Origin: Algoriphagus lacus
Lineage (GTDB): Bacteria > Bacteroidota > Bacteroidia > Cytophagales > Cyclobacteriaceae
Length of the DNA stretch: 64,000 nucleotides
Direction: 5' to 3'
Assembly: GCF_003583985.1 (NCBI RefSeq)
Contig: NZ_QXML01000003.1
Location: forward strand, 186,001-250,000
In this document: positions 6,547 to 14,871 of the stretch, in pieces
Layout of the letters: every line of letters begins with the position of its first letter
Position numbering within the stretch: position 1 is the first letter of the stretch
Notes under the pieces: model-generated
Told to the model about the DNA's origin: nothing
Database searches by the model: none
The model's input: only the letters and a program-made list of their open reading frames with translations
Made by a program: the position numbers and the translations under genes

Positions 6547-9066
6547 ATGATCAATACCTTTGTGGGTAATTTGGGCCACTTGATGACCATAGTGGCTTTT
6601 GTCAGTGCATTGGTTACGGCCTACGCTTACATCCAGTATTTCCGGGCAAACGAAATCGAAAAGGCCAGCTGGAGGCGTTTTAGCAGAATCAGCTTTTACA
6701 TTCACACGGCATCCACCGTGATGATTGCTTTTTCTCTTTTTGAAATTATCTATAATCACCGCTACGAGTATTTTTACGCGTATTCCCATTCTTCCAAAGC
6801 ACTTCCGGTTCATTACATGATCTCCAGCTTCTGGGAAGGTCAGGAGGGCGCCTTCATCCTATGGGCTTTCTGGAATGTGATTTTGGGTGTAATTCTTATT
6901 CATACCAACAAATTCTGGGAAGCGCCTGTAATGGTCGTTTTTGCTTTGGTTCAAGCCTTCTTGATTTCGATGATCATGGGTGTGGTGATCGGAGATCTGA
7001 AGATCGGAAGTTCTCCTTTTATGCTTTTGAGAGATGCTACACAGGCTCCGATTTTTCAAATGAACCCGGACTTTGTGCCTGAAGACGGGACAGGTTTGAA
7101 TCCGCTTTTGCAAAACATCTGGATGGTAATTCACCCTCCAACGCTTTTCCTGGGTTATGCTTCGACCTTGGTTCCTTTCGCCTTTTTGATTGGTGGATTG
7201 GTGACCAAAAGATATTCCGAGTGGATCCGTCCCGCTTTGCCTTGGGCGATTTTCTCTGCCATGATTCTGGGAATGGGGATTATCATGGGAGCCTACTGGG
7301 CCTATGTCACTTTGAATTTTGGTGGGTATTGGAACTGGGATCCAGTAGAAAATGCCGTGTATGTGCCTTGGCTGATTTTGGTTGCTTCGATTCACACCAT
7401 GATCACCTTTAAGAAAAGCGCTACGGCACTCAAGACTTCGATCGTCTTGGTAATCCTGAGCTTTATTCTGGTGCTTTATGCTACCTTCCTGGTAAGATCA
7501 GGGGTTTTGGGAGATGCTTCCGTTCACTCATTCACAGACTTAGGTCTCTCAGGACAATTGCTGATTTACATGCTGTTTTTCATGGTTATCGCAATTTTTC
7601 TTGCTGCGAAAGCGTGGAAACACATCCCCACATCCGAAAAAGAAGCCTCTGTTTATTCCCGCGAATTCTGGATTTTCCTTGGGGCTGTAACGCTGGGTTT
7701 GATGGCTTTTCAAGTGATTTTGCCTACATCAATTCCAGCTTGGAATGCTCTGGTGGAAAGTTTTGGAGGAATCTCCAATATGGCTCCTCCGGCTGATCAG
7801 GTGGAGTTTTACACCAAATTCCAGTTGTGGTTTGCCGTAGCTATTGCGCTTTTAACTTCCGTTGGCCAGTTTTTCTGGTGGCAGAAAATTGATAAAAAAG
7901 CGCTCAAGGAAGCCTTGGTCACGCCTTATATTGTATCCGTTCTGGTTTCTGCAGCGATTATTGTGCTGGCAAAAGTTTACGACTGGAAATACATCATCAT
8001 CGTTCTTGCTGGGACGTTTACCATCGTTGCCAATTCAGTGATTTTGGCAAAGCTGCTCAAAAAATCGACTTTCAAACTTGCCGGTGGCTCTTTGGCTCAC
8101 ATCGGTTTGGGTATGATTCTGATCGGAATTATGTTCAGTTCAGGCTATTCAGACGTGATTTCCATCAATATGTCCGGTCTTACTTACAGCAATAGCTGGG
8201 AAGATGAGATGAACAAGGAGCACGTCCTGCTTTGGATCAATAAGCCGACTCAGATGAAAGATTATACGGTGGTGTACCGTGGTCGTCAGAAAAAAGTAGT
8301 GGGCGTGCCTGAATATGTTCCCGCCAAGATCCTGGAGTCCACAGGGAATGTCAACGAAGCAATTGCCTTGGAGGACTACAAAGACTATTTCAAGAAGGGA
8401 GATGTGGTCAACATCGTTCTGGAGGAAAATGATTACTTCAAGATTGATTATTACCAAAACGAAACCTTGAAGTTTTCCCTGAGTCCGATGTCTCAGTTTA
8501 ATGAAGGAATGGGAGGCTTGATTTCTTCCCCGGATTCAAAGATTTACTTAAACCGCGATCTGTACACCTATGTGGCTGCAATGAACGATTATGCAGATCC
8601 GGACTGGAAAGAGGATGAAAACTACGAAGTAGCCCCGGGTGAACAGTTTCACATTGCCGATTTTGTGACGTATTTCGACGGCGCTGAAGTGCTCAAAGAA
8701 ATTGACGGATATCAGCTTCAGGAAGGTGACGTGGCAGTAAAAGCAAAACTTCGGGTCTTGGATTATGATGTGGAGAAAACTCTGGAACCAACCTTTATAA
8801 TTCGCAATAATCAGGTTGGGAAACTCCCAGTAATTGACACGGAGTTGGGACTCAAGGTCAGCCTTGAAAACATTCTTCCTGAGCAAAACAAGTTTGTGTT
8901 CAAAGTCAATCAGTATCAGAAAGACTACGTGGTGATGAAAGCAATCGTGAAACCCTACATCAATGTCCTTTGGGTTGGGACTATCATCATGCTTATGGGC
9001 TTTACAGTAGCCATTTTCCGCCGGTTTGATGAGTTCCAAAAGATGAGGGACAAAGGACTGGAATAA
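6547..9066 (+). CDS. ccmF: Cytochrome c heme lyase subunit CcmF
   Basis: 839 residues with many transmembrane helices, longer than the roughly 650 of proteobacterial CcmF because of a large C-terminal periplasmic domain (about 540-800) before the last helix. The WWD motif is GGYWNWDPVENAVYVPW. Conserved heme-ligand histidines are seen in WMVIHPPTLFLGY and nearby segments (SHSSKALPVHYMISSFW). CcmF ligates heme to CXXCH motifs of apocytochromes in the periplasm. It is the last gene of the ccmC-ccmF operon. A likely client in this window is the PQQ dehydrogenase with a CGNCH motif at 28314-30434. Confidence 0.93.
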   Translation: MINTFVGNLGHLMTIVAFVSALVTAYAYIQYFRANEIEKASWRRFSRISFYIHTASTVMIAFSLFEIIYNHRYEYFYAYSHSSKALPVHYMISSFWEGQEGAFILWAFWNVILGVILIHTNKFWEAPVMVVFALVQAFLISMIMGVVIGDLKIGSSPFMLLRDATQAPIFQMNPDFVPEDGTGLNPLLQNIWMVIHPPTLFLGYASTLVPFAFLIGGLVTKRYSEWIRPALPWAIFSAMILGMGIIMGAYWAYVTLNFGGYWNWDPVENAVYVPWLILVASIHTMITFKKSATALKTSIVLVILSFILVLYATFLVRSGVLGDASVHSFTDLGLSGQLLIYMLFFMVIAIFLAAKAWKHIPTSEKEASVYSREFWIFLGAVTLGLMAFQVILPTSIPAWNALVESFGGISNMAPPADQVEFYTKFQLWFAVAIALLTSVGQFFWWQKIDKKALKEALVTPYIVSVLVSAAIIVLAKVYDWKYIIIVLAGTFTIVANSVILAKLLKKSTFKLAGGSLAHIGLGMILIGIMFSSGYSDVISINMSGLTYSNSWEDEMNKEHVLLWINKPTQMKDYTVVYRGRQKKVVGVPEYVPAKILESTGNVNEAIALEDYKDYFKKGDVVNIVLEENDYFKIDYYQNETLKFSLSPMSQFNEGMGGLISSPDSKIYLNRDLYTYVAAMNDYADPDWKEDENYEVAPGEQFHIADFVTYFDGAEVLKEIDGYQLQEGDVAVKAKLRVLDYDVEKTLEPTFIIRNNQVGKLPVIDTELGLKVSLENILPEQNKFVFKVNQYQKDYVVMKAIVKPYINVLWVGTIIMLMGFTVAIFRRFDEFQKMRDKGLE

Positions 9067-9070
9067 TTCG

Positions 9071-9137
9071 ATTTCGGATTGGTGATTTAGGATTTCGATG
9101 GTTTCAAATCCGAAATCGCCAATCCAATATCCGAAAT
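9071..9137. repeat. Intergenic imperfect inverted repeat built on ATTTCGGATT
   Basis: The left arm (from 9071, atttcggatt...) and right arm (to 9137, ...atccgaaat) are reverse complements with a few mismatches. The element fills the gap between ccmF and the marC promoter box. A related element is at 33795-33867. It could act as the ccmF terminator, as a stabilising hairpin, or be a member of a dispersed intergenic repeat family. Confidence 0.6.
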
Positions 9138-9141
9138 ACCC

Positions 9142-9149
9142 TACCTTTG
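9142..9149 (+). promoter_or_regulatory. Bacteroidota -7 promoter box (TACCTTTG) for marC
   Basis: Exact TAnnTTTG match ending 4 nt before the ATG of marC, the same register as at rlmN, the DEAD-box helicase gene and ccmB. It predicts a leaderless transcript. No -33 TTTG is visible because the inverted repeat lies directly upstream. Confidence 0.55.
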
Positions 9150-9153
9150 CGGC

Positions 9154-9738
9154 ATGTTAGATTTCAAGCAAATTCTTTCCGTTTCCCTCATTCTATTCTC
9201 AGTCATCGATATTCTGGGATCCATTCCCATCGTCATCAATCTGAGGAAAAAAGTCGGTCACATCAAATCGGAACGGGCTACCCTTGCTGCAGGCGCTTTG
9301 ATGCTTGCTTTTTTGCTGGTCGGGGAGTCAATTCTCCGATTGTTCGGAATTGGGGTAAGTGATTTTGCCATCGCAGGTGCGTTGATCATTTTTGCCCTTG
9401 GCGCGGAGATGATTTTAGGAATTGAACTGTTCAAACCTGATCCGGAAGCGACTAGCAGTGCCTCTATTGTTCCGATCGCTTTTCCCTTGATTGCAGGTGC
9501 AGGTACCTTAACTACCATCCTGACCTTGAAAGCGGAGTTTGACCAAGTCAACATTGCCATTGGGATTTTGCTGAATTTACTCTTTGTCTATGCGGTGTTG
9601 AAAAGTACCAACTGGCTGGAAAGCAAACTTGGAAAAACCGGTTTGGACGTGCTGAGAAGGATTTTTGGAATCATTCTGCTTTCTATTGCGGTCAAGATTT
9701 TCAAGACCAATGCATTCCCAATCGAGGTGATCAATTAA
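9154..9738 (+). CDS. MarC family integral membrane protein
   Basis: 194 residues, the usual length of the MarC/UPF0056 family, with six predicted helices and typical motifs: FSVIDILGSIPI near the N-terminus, GALIIFALGAEMILGI in the middle, and PIAFPLIAGAGTLTTILTL. Despite the name (multiple antibiotic resistance locus), the family has no proven resistance role; it may be a small-molecule channel or exporter. It is transcribed alone from its own promoter box, with rnhA following 40 nt downstream. Confidence 0.85.
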   Translation: MLDFKQILSVSLILFSVIDILGSIPIVINLRKKVGHIKSERATLAAGALMLAFLLVGESILRLFGIGVSDFAIAGALIIFALGAEMILGIELFKPDPEATSSASIVPIAFPLIAGAGTLTTILTLKAEFDQVNIAIGILLNLLFVYAVLKSTNWLESKLGKTGLDVLRRIFGIILLSIAVKIFKTNAFPIEVIN

Positions 9739-9778
9739 CCAACGCGAATTAATCAGTGACACGCCCGATTTTTGAAGC

Positions 9779-10234
9779 ATGATAATCATTTACACTGACG
9801 GTGCTGCCAAAGGCAACCCAGGCCCGGGAGGTTATGGGGCAGTTCTCAAGTTTGGTCAGCACAGGAAAGAACTGTCGGAAGGATTTCGGCTGACTACCAA
9901 CAACCGCATGGAACTTTTGGCAGTAATCCGGGCACTTCAGGAACTCAAGACCACAGAATATCCGGTTCATATTCATTCTGACAGCAAATATGTGGTGGAT
10001 GCCATCGAAAAAGGCTGGCTTTGGGGCTGGCAGAAAAAGGGCTTTAAGGATAAAAAGAATCCTGATCTCTGGCTTCGATACATTCCTTTACACCTCAAAT
10101 TCAAACCGAAGTTTTATTGGGTAAAAGGCCATGCCGGCCATCCTGAAAACGAGCGATGCGATCAATTGGCTGTGGCCGCAGCAGAAGGTCAGGGATTGAA
10201 AGTGGATACGGGATACGAATCAAGTTTGCAGTAA
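9779..10234 (+). CDS. rnhA: Ribonuclease HI
   Basis: 151 residues, normal length. The four acidic catalytic residues are all present: Asp in IIYTDGAAKGNPGPGG, Glu in NNRMELLAVI, Asp in HSDSKYVVD and Asp in NERCDQLA. The basic handle segment (KGWLWGWQKKGFKDKKNPDLW) is there too. It cleaves the RNA strand of RNA:DNA hybrids during replication and repair. A TTTG ends 4 nt before the ATG (GATTTTTG, one mismatch to the promoter box). The stop codon sits inside the left arm of a hairpin shared with the convergent neighbour. Confidence 0.96.
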   Translation: MIIIYTDGAAKGNPGPGGYGAVLKFGQHRKELSEGFRLTTNNRMELLAVIRALQELKTTEYPVHIHSDSKYVVDAIEKGWLWGWQKKGFKDKKNPDLWLRYIPLHLKFKPKFYWVKGHAGHPENERCDQLAVAAAEGQGLKVDTGYESSLQ

Positions 10235-10271
10235 GCAGTCACAGTAAGTTAGTAAATCGCGACTGCTTACT
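10230..10271. terminator. 11-bp perfect inverted repeat between convergent genes (probable bidirectional terminator)
   Basis: agtaagcagtc (10230-10240) pairs perfectly with gactgcttact (10261-10271) around a 20-nt loop. It contains the rnhA stop codon and ends 3 nt before the stop of the convergent gene. No long T run follows on either strand, so termination is plausible rather than certain. Confidence 0.5.
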
Positions 10272-10274
10272 CAT

Positions 10275-11396
10275 TTACAACTTCTCCATCGTCAGTAACG
10301 GGACATCTGCTCGATTCAGATCCTTCAAGGGCTGGTAGGCCGCCGCCGGAAAAGTCCATCCTTCATCGGTCAGGTTCCAAAGCAGGGGAGCCAGGTTTTG
10401 CACGGCTGCTTTGCACCCCTGGACTATCGCTCCCATTTTTCCTGTTTGCTTGGAAAGCACCGCTTCATTTTCAATTTCAAAAGGACCTGTAAAGCCTTTT
10501 TCCTTCAGAATACTCACAAAAGCCCTCCAATCCATCGAGTCACCCAATCCGAATCCCGGAAGAGTCGCTTCGTAATGATGGCGGTCCCAAGGATTGTTGC
10601 TTGAAGTTAGTCCCAGTTTGGAAGCCCATTCCGGTCTGATTTGCTGCATGGGATACATGTTGCCCCAGAAAGGATCGGGAACATTTCGGGTGGATTTGAC
10701 ATGGATGCGCTTCAGTCGATTCATGTCAGTGTGTTTCATGACTTCCACCGGATCGGTATGCTGCCATACGTCGTGGGAAGGATCGTAGATTTCCCCATGG
10801 TTTTTCTCCGGCACGAGTTCATACATGAGTTTTCGGGCGGCAAGCACACCCGTGAGGTTGTTGTATGTGCCTGTAAAACCTGAACTCCTCCAGCCTTCCA
10901 TGGGACAGTTTTCATAGAGGACAGTCACGCCCAAACTGTTTGCATAGCGGATGATCGGGCCAAAAACCCGCTGATATTCCAACAGGTTTTTCTCAAATCC
11001 CCCTTCTTGGTTGCCGAGTTCATGATTGTAACCGACAAATGTCCCAACCTTTACATCATTTTCATCTCCTCCCAGCAGGTAGGCCATTCGGATAAGGCGA
11101 AGCAGGTGATTTTGGTTTTTGATCCGATGGATTGGGTCTCCTCCGATCAGATTTTCGAATGCGCCAATAGAAAGTCTGAGTTTCGCTCCGTTGAATTTTT
11201 CAATCAAGGCTTTGGCTTGGTCAGGACCGAAGTTTTCGTAATCCAAGTGGGTGGCGACAAAGTCATCCCGTGTGCCATCCTTCCGGAACACACATAAATC
11301 CAGTCCCTGAACGCCTATTTCAAGTGCTTTTTCGACCGTCTGATCCAGATTGAGCTGATCAAAAGCCGAAGTCATGATCCAAATGGGATTTGCCAT
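10275..11396 (-). CDS. Sugar phosphate isomerase/epimerase family protein (xylose isomerase-like TIM barrel)
   Basis: 373 residues. The fold is indicated by regularly spaced barrel strands: GVQGLDLCVF, KLRLSIGAFENLIGG, GVTVLYENCPM, GEIYDPSHDVW, RIHVKSTRN and GPFEIENEAV. Metal-binding residues of the AP endonuclease 2/xylose isomerase superfamily are recognisable in YENCP (Glu), DPSHD (Asp, His), HVKS (His) and the late EIENE (Glu). No signal peptide, so cytoplasmic. The substrate is probably a sugar or inositol derivative but cannot be read from the sequence. It stands alone between convergent rnhA and a small hypothetical gene. Confidence 0.8.
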   Translation of the reverse strand: MANPIWIMTSAFDQLNLDQTVEKALEIGVQGLDLCVFRKDGTRDDFVATHLDYENFGPDQAKALIEKFNGAKLRLSIGAFENLIGGDPIHRIKNQNHLLRLIRMAYLLGGDENDVKVGTFVGYNHELGNQEGGFEKNLLEYQRVFGPIIRYANSLGVTVLYENCPMEGWRSSGFTGTYNNLTGVLAARKLMYELVPEKNHGEIYDPSHDVWQHTDPVEVMKHTDMNRLKRIHVKSTRNVPDPFWGNMYPMQQIRPEWASKLGLTSSNNPWDRHHYEATLPGFGLGDSMDWRAFVSILKEKGFTGPFEIENEAVLSKQTGKMGAIVQGCKAAVQNLAPLLWNLTDEGWTFPAAAYQPLKDLNRADVPLLTMEKL

Positions 11397-11474
11397 GGGT
11401 TTTGGGTTTGGGATAAAAATAACTTTTGAAAGGTAGAATTAGGAACGGAAAATTAAGAATGGTGAATCGGGATT

Positions 11475-11780
11475 TCAAATGTCCGAATACCGTCTTCTAA
11501 TCTCCACTTTTTGTTTTTGCCGGTCCCACAGTGCCTTGGCCAAATCCGCTGCAACCTTTTCAGGTTCGGACTCATGAAGAATCCGTTTGAGGGTGTTTTC
11601 AGGCAGATCCACCCGATAGCAAATTTGCAATAGTCGCTCCAGATTGCGGTCCATGAGTTGGCTGATCGCTTTGGTCAGGATTTCCAGCGCTTTTTCTTCG
11701 GAAAATCCTTCCTGAATTTCAGGCAACTGAAAGTTTTGAGTGATCAGTGAAAAGGTTTCTTCAGGGAGGGACTGACTCAT
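11475..11780 (-). CDS. Small helical hypothetical protein
   Basis: 101 residues, mostly predicted alpha-helix and acidic/polar (LTKAISQLMDRNLERLLQICYRVDLPENTLKRIL), with no signal peptide or membrane segment. I do not recognise a named domain; the sequence looks like a conserved Bacteroidota orphan. It is 43 bp downstream of the DUF5606 gene on the same strand, but a strong intrinsic terminator lies in that gap, so expression must rely on read-through or a promoter inside the upstream gene. Confidence 0.6.
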   Translation of the reverse strand: MSQSLPEETFSLITQNFQLPEIQEGFSEEKALEILTKAISQLMDRNLERLLQICYRVDLPENTLKRILHESEPEKVAADLAKALWDRQKQKVEIRRRYSDI

Positions 11781-11790
11781 GAGGTTTAAG

Positions 11791-11816
11791 AAAAAAGCCC
11801 CGATTTGAGTCGGGGC
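11791..11816 (-). terminator. Rho-independent terminator after the DUF5606 gene
   Basis: On the minus strand GCCCCGA/TCGGGGC (7 bp, all paired) encloses a 6-nt loop and is followed by TTTTTT. It sits between the DUF5606 gene and the small hypothetical gene, with its T run only 10 nt from the latter's ATG. Confidence 0.9.
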
Positions 11817-11823
11817 GGTCTGA

Positions 11824-12246
11824 TTAGGCTTCTTTTTGTTCTTCGCTGTTTTCCTGTAGTACTTCAGGGGCCGCGCCTCTGATGATCTTGTACCAAGTCA
11901 CCAACTTTTTAATGTCGGAGGTGTACACTCGAGAGTCATCAAATTCCGGAAGGATTGATTTTAGGAATGCTCTCAGTTCACTGTCCGAGGATGTGCTTTC
12001 CACTCCGGTGTCGCCTTTGTATTCGGACTCGATTTTTTTCATCACTGATTCCAGCGGCTCAGCACCGGCTTCGGTCAGGGTGTAAATCGAAATGTCGCTC
12101 AAAATGGATACCCGCTGAGCCATTCCGGCTACCAGCTTGGTTTTTTTCTCATCCATTGATTCCAGCACAACTCCAGAACGGGTTGGCTTCAGTATTTTAT
12201 ACAAACCCGGCTTACCGGCTACAGTGGCGATGTCTTTGAAATTCAT
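11824..12246 (-). CDS. DUF5606 domain-containing protein
   Basis: 140 residues. The N-terminal segment MNFKDIATVAGKPGLYKILKPTRSGVVLESMDEKK is characteristic of DUF5606, a Bacteroidota-restricted family of unknown function. A predicted helical C-terminus ends in an acidic tail. It is cytoplasmic, with no membrane segment. It follows engB by 38 bp and has its own promoter box (TATATTTG) inside that gap. A strong terminator follows. The first half is beta-rich, resembling a small SH3-like or KOW-like fold, but that is only an impression. Confidence 0.8.
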   Translation of the reverse strand: MNFKDIATVAGKPGLYKILKPTRSGVVLESMDEKKTKLVAGMAQRVSILSDISIYTLTEAGAEPLESVMKKIESEYKGDTGVESTSSDSELRAFLKSILPEFDDSRVYTSDIKKLVTWYKIIRGAAPEVLQENSEEQKEA

Positions 12247-12266
12247 GGTTAATCGTTTTCAGGCTG

Positions 12267-12274
12267 CAAATATA
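12267..12274 (-). promoter_or_regulatory. Bacteroidota -7 promoter box (TATATTTG) for the DUF5606 gene
   Basis: Exact TAnnTTTG match on the minus strand in the engB-DUF5606 gap, 20 nt before the DUF5606 ATG. It suggests the gene can be transcribed independently of engB. Confidence 0.45.
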
Positions 12275-12284
12275 GAATTATCAA

Positions 12285-12896
12285 TCAATTTGTTTGCTCA
12301 GCTTCATATTCAGCGATCAGGTCACTGATGAAGGTTAGCATTTCTTCTTTTCCCGCGCCTTTTTCGGCCGATGTCACGAAGTAATCCGGATAGTCACCGA
12401 ATATCTCCGCCATTTTATCCAGAAATGCTTTTACATTTTTATCGGTCTGAGTTTTGGATTGCTTGTCAGCTTTGGTAAAAACCACCACAAAAGGGACATT
12501 CTCTTCTCCGCACCAATTCAGGAATTCAAGGTCAATTTTTTGAGGCTCCAATCGGCTGTCGATCAGGACAAATACGCCACAGAGATTTTGTCGTGTGGTC
12601 AGGTAAGTGCTGATCATTTTCTCCCATTTGACTTTTTTGTCCTTGCTCACTTTGGCAAATCCATAACCGGGCAAATCCACTAAAAACCAACGATCATCAA
12701 TCATAAAGTGGTTGATCAACTGGGTTTTACCCGGTTTTTGAGAGGTTTTCGCCAATTCTTTCACTCCGGTCAGCATATTGATCAGGGAGCTTTTTCCCAC
12801 ATTGGATCGTCCGATGAAGGCGATCTCCGCCCGGTCAGGTTTGGGACATTTCTCAGGGGTGGTATTGCTGACGACAAATTGTGCTTTTCGGATCAT
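12285..12896 (-). CDS. engB: Ribosome biogenesis GTPase EngB (YsxC/YihA)
   Basis: 203 residues, family-typical. The GTPase motifs are complete: G1 GRSNVGKSS, G2 region with KPGKTQLINHF, G3 DLPGYGFA, G4 TKADK and G5-like TSAEKG. EngB assists assembly of the 50S ribosomal subunit and is usually essential. It is divergent from menG/ubiE, and its own promoter box (TACTTTTG) lies 17 nt upstream. Confidence 0.96.
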   Translation of the reverse strand: MIRKAQFVVSNTTPEKCPKPDRAEIAFIGRSNVGKSSLINMLTGVKELAKTSQKPGKTQLINHFMIDDRWFLVDLPGYGFAKVSKDKKVKWEKMISTYLTTRQNLCGVFVLIDSRLEPQKIDLEFLNWCGEENVPFVVVFTKADKQSKTQTDKNVKAFLDKMAEIFGDYPDYFVTSAEKGAGKEEMLTFISDLIAEYEAEQTN

Positions 12897-12913
12897 AATT
12901 CTTCAATTGACTG

Positions 12914-12921
12914 CAAAAGTA
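12914..12921 (-). promoter_or_regulatory. Bacteroidota -7 promoter box (TACTTTTG) for engB
   Basis: Exact TAnnTTTG match on the minus strand, 17 nt before the engB start codon. No -33 TTTG is evident. Confidence 0.45.
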
Positions 12922-13018
12922 CGTTTTTATTTCGGAAGGCCTTTGGAGGCTTATTGGTCAACAATTTTCGATTCCTCGGGTTTCTATAGTAATATTGTCC
13001 CACCAAAGAAGATTCGTG

Positions 13019-13741
13019 ATGTCTGTAGTCCCCTATAAAGATAAGCAAGACCCAAAGAAGGCCCAGGTGGCTGAGATGTTTAACAACATCAGCCCGAAGT
13101 ATGACCTGCTCAACCATGTGTTGAGTTTGGGAATTGATATTATCTGGAGAAAAAAGGCCATCAAGATGCTCAGGAAAGACCATCCGAAATTGATCTTGGA
13201 CATTGCCACGGGCACTGGGGATTTTGCGATCGAAGCACTTGCGCTTAATCCCGACAAAATCATAGGAGTGGATATTTCCGAGGGCATGCTTTCTGAAGGA
13301 AGAAAGAAAATGGTCAAGAGAGGCCTGCAGGACAAAATCGACTTGCAGCTTGGCGATTCCGAAGGTTTATTGTTTGAGGATAATAAGTTTGATGCAGTCA
13401 TCGTTTCATTTGGAGTCAGAAACTTCGAGAATCTGGAGAAAGGATTGGCAGATATGTACCGAGTATTGAAGCCAGGCGGAAAAACAGTGATATTGGAGTT
13501 CAGCAAGCCGAAAGCATTCCCTATGAAGCAGGCTTATTCGTTTTATTCCAACACGATTCTTCCTCAGGTGGGTAAAATTGTATCCAAAGACAATTCTGCT
13601 TATACTTATCTTCCCGAGTCAGTTCAAGCCTTTCCGGATGGGGAGGATTTTCTGGCAGTTTTGAAAAAAGTCGGATTTCACAGCACTGTATGCAAACCAC
13701 TCACTTTCGGAATCAGCTCCATCTACGTAGGTCAAAAGTAG
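13019..13741 (+). CDS. menG: Demethylmenaquinone methyltransferase (MenG/UbiE)
   Basis: Start placed at ATG 13019 (MSVVPYKD...), giving 240 residues; an in-frame ATG at 12995 would add eight residues not typical of the family. SAM-binding motif I is [14 protein letters not shown], followed by GVDISEGML, and the UbiE signature [13 protein letters not shown] is intact. It methylates demethylmenaquinone to menaquinone, the main respiratory quinone in Bacteroidota. The 3' end overlaps porT by 52 bp; the menG-porT neighbourhood is common in the phylum. Confidence 0.95.
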   Translation: MSVVPYKDKQDPKKAQVAEMFNNISPKYDLLNHVLSLGIDIIWRKKAIKMLRKDHPKLILDIATGTGDFAIEALALNPDKIIGVDISEGMLSEGRKKMVKRGLQDKIDLQLGDSEGLLFEDNKFDAVIVSFGVRNFENLEKGLADMYRVLKPGGKTVILEFSKPKAFPMKQAYSFYSNTILPQVGKIVSKDNSAYTYLPESVQAFPDGEDFLAVLKKVGFHSTVCKPLTFGISSIYVGQK

Positions 13742-14493
13742 TAGTCCTGATTCTGGCATTTTTTGGACTTAGCTTTTCCGGCTTTTCACAAGGACTGTTT
13801 GGTTTGACCAGTACTTCAGGTTCAGACGATAAGTTGCTTTCCTATGGGTTTTTCCTAGCTGGGCACACCGCTACCTATCAGATCAAGTATTCGGATGCTT
13901 TTTTCAATCCTGCCAATGCAGGTAATAACCAGATTTATTCGATTTATCCCAAGTACACTCCCGGGTTTTCACTTGGATTTACAGGGATTTTGAGAATTCA
14001 CGACCAGGTCAATTTGCTCCTTACCCCAAAGATCGGATTCTACGAGTATCGGGTAGATGTCAATTATTTTCAACCAGGGAGCAGTACTGTTCCGGGTAAT
14101 ACCAACTCTGACAATACTTCCAATCTGGGCTATACGACTGAGGAACTAGTCAATGAGGCTACGATGGTGGAGATTCCGCTCCTTTTCAAGTATAGGTCTC
14201 AGCGGTTTAACAACACGAGGATGTATTTTATCGGAGGGGCAAGCTATAACTTCCGCACCAAAAGCCAGGATGAAGCCAACTTGGATCCCATTGTTACCAA
14301 AGGACAGGACTTTTCGATTGAGGCTGGAATGGGCTTTGAAATTTATTTTAGGTACTTCAAGTTTGCACCCGAAATCCGCTTTTCACATGGGCTGAACAAC
14401 CTGTATTATGCGGAAAAAACTCCGGTGGAACTCCGGGATGCACTATCCTCCATCAAGCGTAAGGGCATTACCATTTACCTCAATTTCCAATAA
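13690..14493 (+). CDS. porT: PorT family outer-membrane protein (type IX secretion / gliding)
   Basis: 267 residues. The N-terminus has an unusually long polar stretch ([16 protein letters not shown]) before a hydrophobic signal core ending in GFSQ. No ATG, GTG or TTG occurs between the first ATG and the signal core, so the 52-bp overlap with menG appears real. The mature part is beta-barrel-like ([49 protein letters not shown]). The PorT/SprT family is required for the type IX secretion system that exports surface and gliding proteins. No other T9SS gene is in the window. The family call rests on size, barrel pattern and the menG neighbourhood. Confidence 0.75.
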   Translation: MQTTHFRNQLHLRRSKVVVLILAFFGLSFSGFSQGLFGLTSTSGSDDKLLSYGFFLAGHTATYQIKYSDAFFNPANAGNNQIYSIYPKYTPGFSLGFTGILRIHDQVNLLLTPKIGFYEYRVDVNYFQPGSSTVPGNTNSDNTSNLGYTTEELVNEATMVEIPLLFKYRSQRFNNTRMYFIGGASYNFRTKSQDEANLDPIVTKGQDFSIEAGMGFEIYFRYFKFAPEIRFSHGLNNLYYAEKTPVELRDALSSIKRKGITIYLNFQ

Positions 14494-14658
14494 TCAGGAA
14501 TTCCTTTTTCCGGAATTGTTTCCGTAAATACTTTTTCATTCCGGCAGGTTTACTGACTGGGTGGGTTACCAAAGCAGAAGATAATTGCTATTTTAAGCCA
14601 AGCTTGAAATAATTTTCTTGCTATCTAACTACTTCCCAAATAACCCCGCACTCCGCTT

Positions 14659-14871
14659 ATGAAATCCAAAATTTGGAACCTCATCGCTTTGGCTGTTTTT
14701 TTACTTTCAGTCGGCTCATTTCTGGTAATCTTTGAAGAAAATAAAATTGACCCAAGGCTGGGAGGTGTTCCTTACATCTTTTGGACAGGTTTTCTGATCA
14801 CGGCAGTGATCGTCGGACTTACCTTCCTGGCTTCCCGTTTTTTTCCACATGAAGAATCAAACAAGGGATGA
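14659..14871 (+). CDS. Small two-helix membrane protein, DUF3311-like symporter partner
   Basis: 70 residues with two transmembrane helices separated by the loop NKIDPRLGGVPYIFW. The pattern (helix, acidic-Pro loop with G(V/I)PYIFW, helix) matches small proteins of the DUF3311/YhdT kind encoded immediately before sodium:solute symporters. The gene overlaps the symporter start by 4 bp (ATGA), so the two are translationally coupled. It probably serves as an accessory subunit of the transporter; this is inference from architecture and position. Confidence 0.65.
   Translation: MKSKIWNLIALAVFLLSVGSFLVIFEENKIDPRLGGVPYIFWTGFLITAVIVGLTFLASRFFPHEESNKG

Noticed and set aside
6859..7395. 178-codon minus-strand frame inside ccmF
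   Set aside because: Antisense shadow, rich in His/Asn/Arg as expected from reversed membrane-protein codons.
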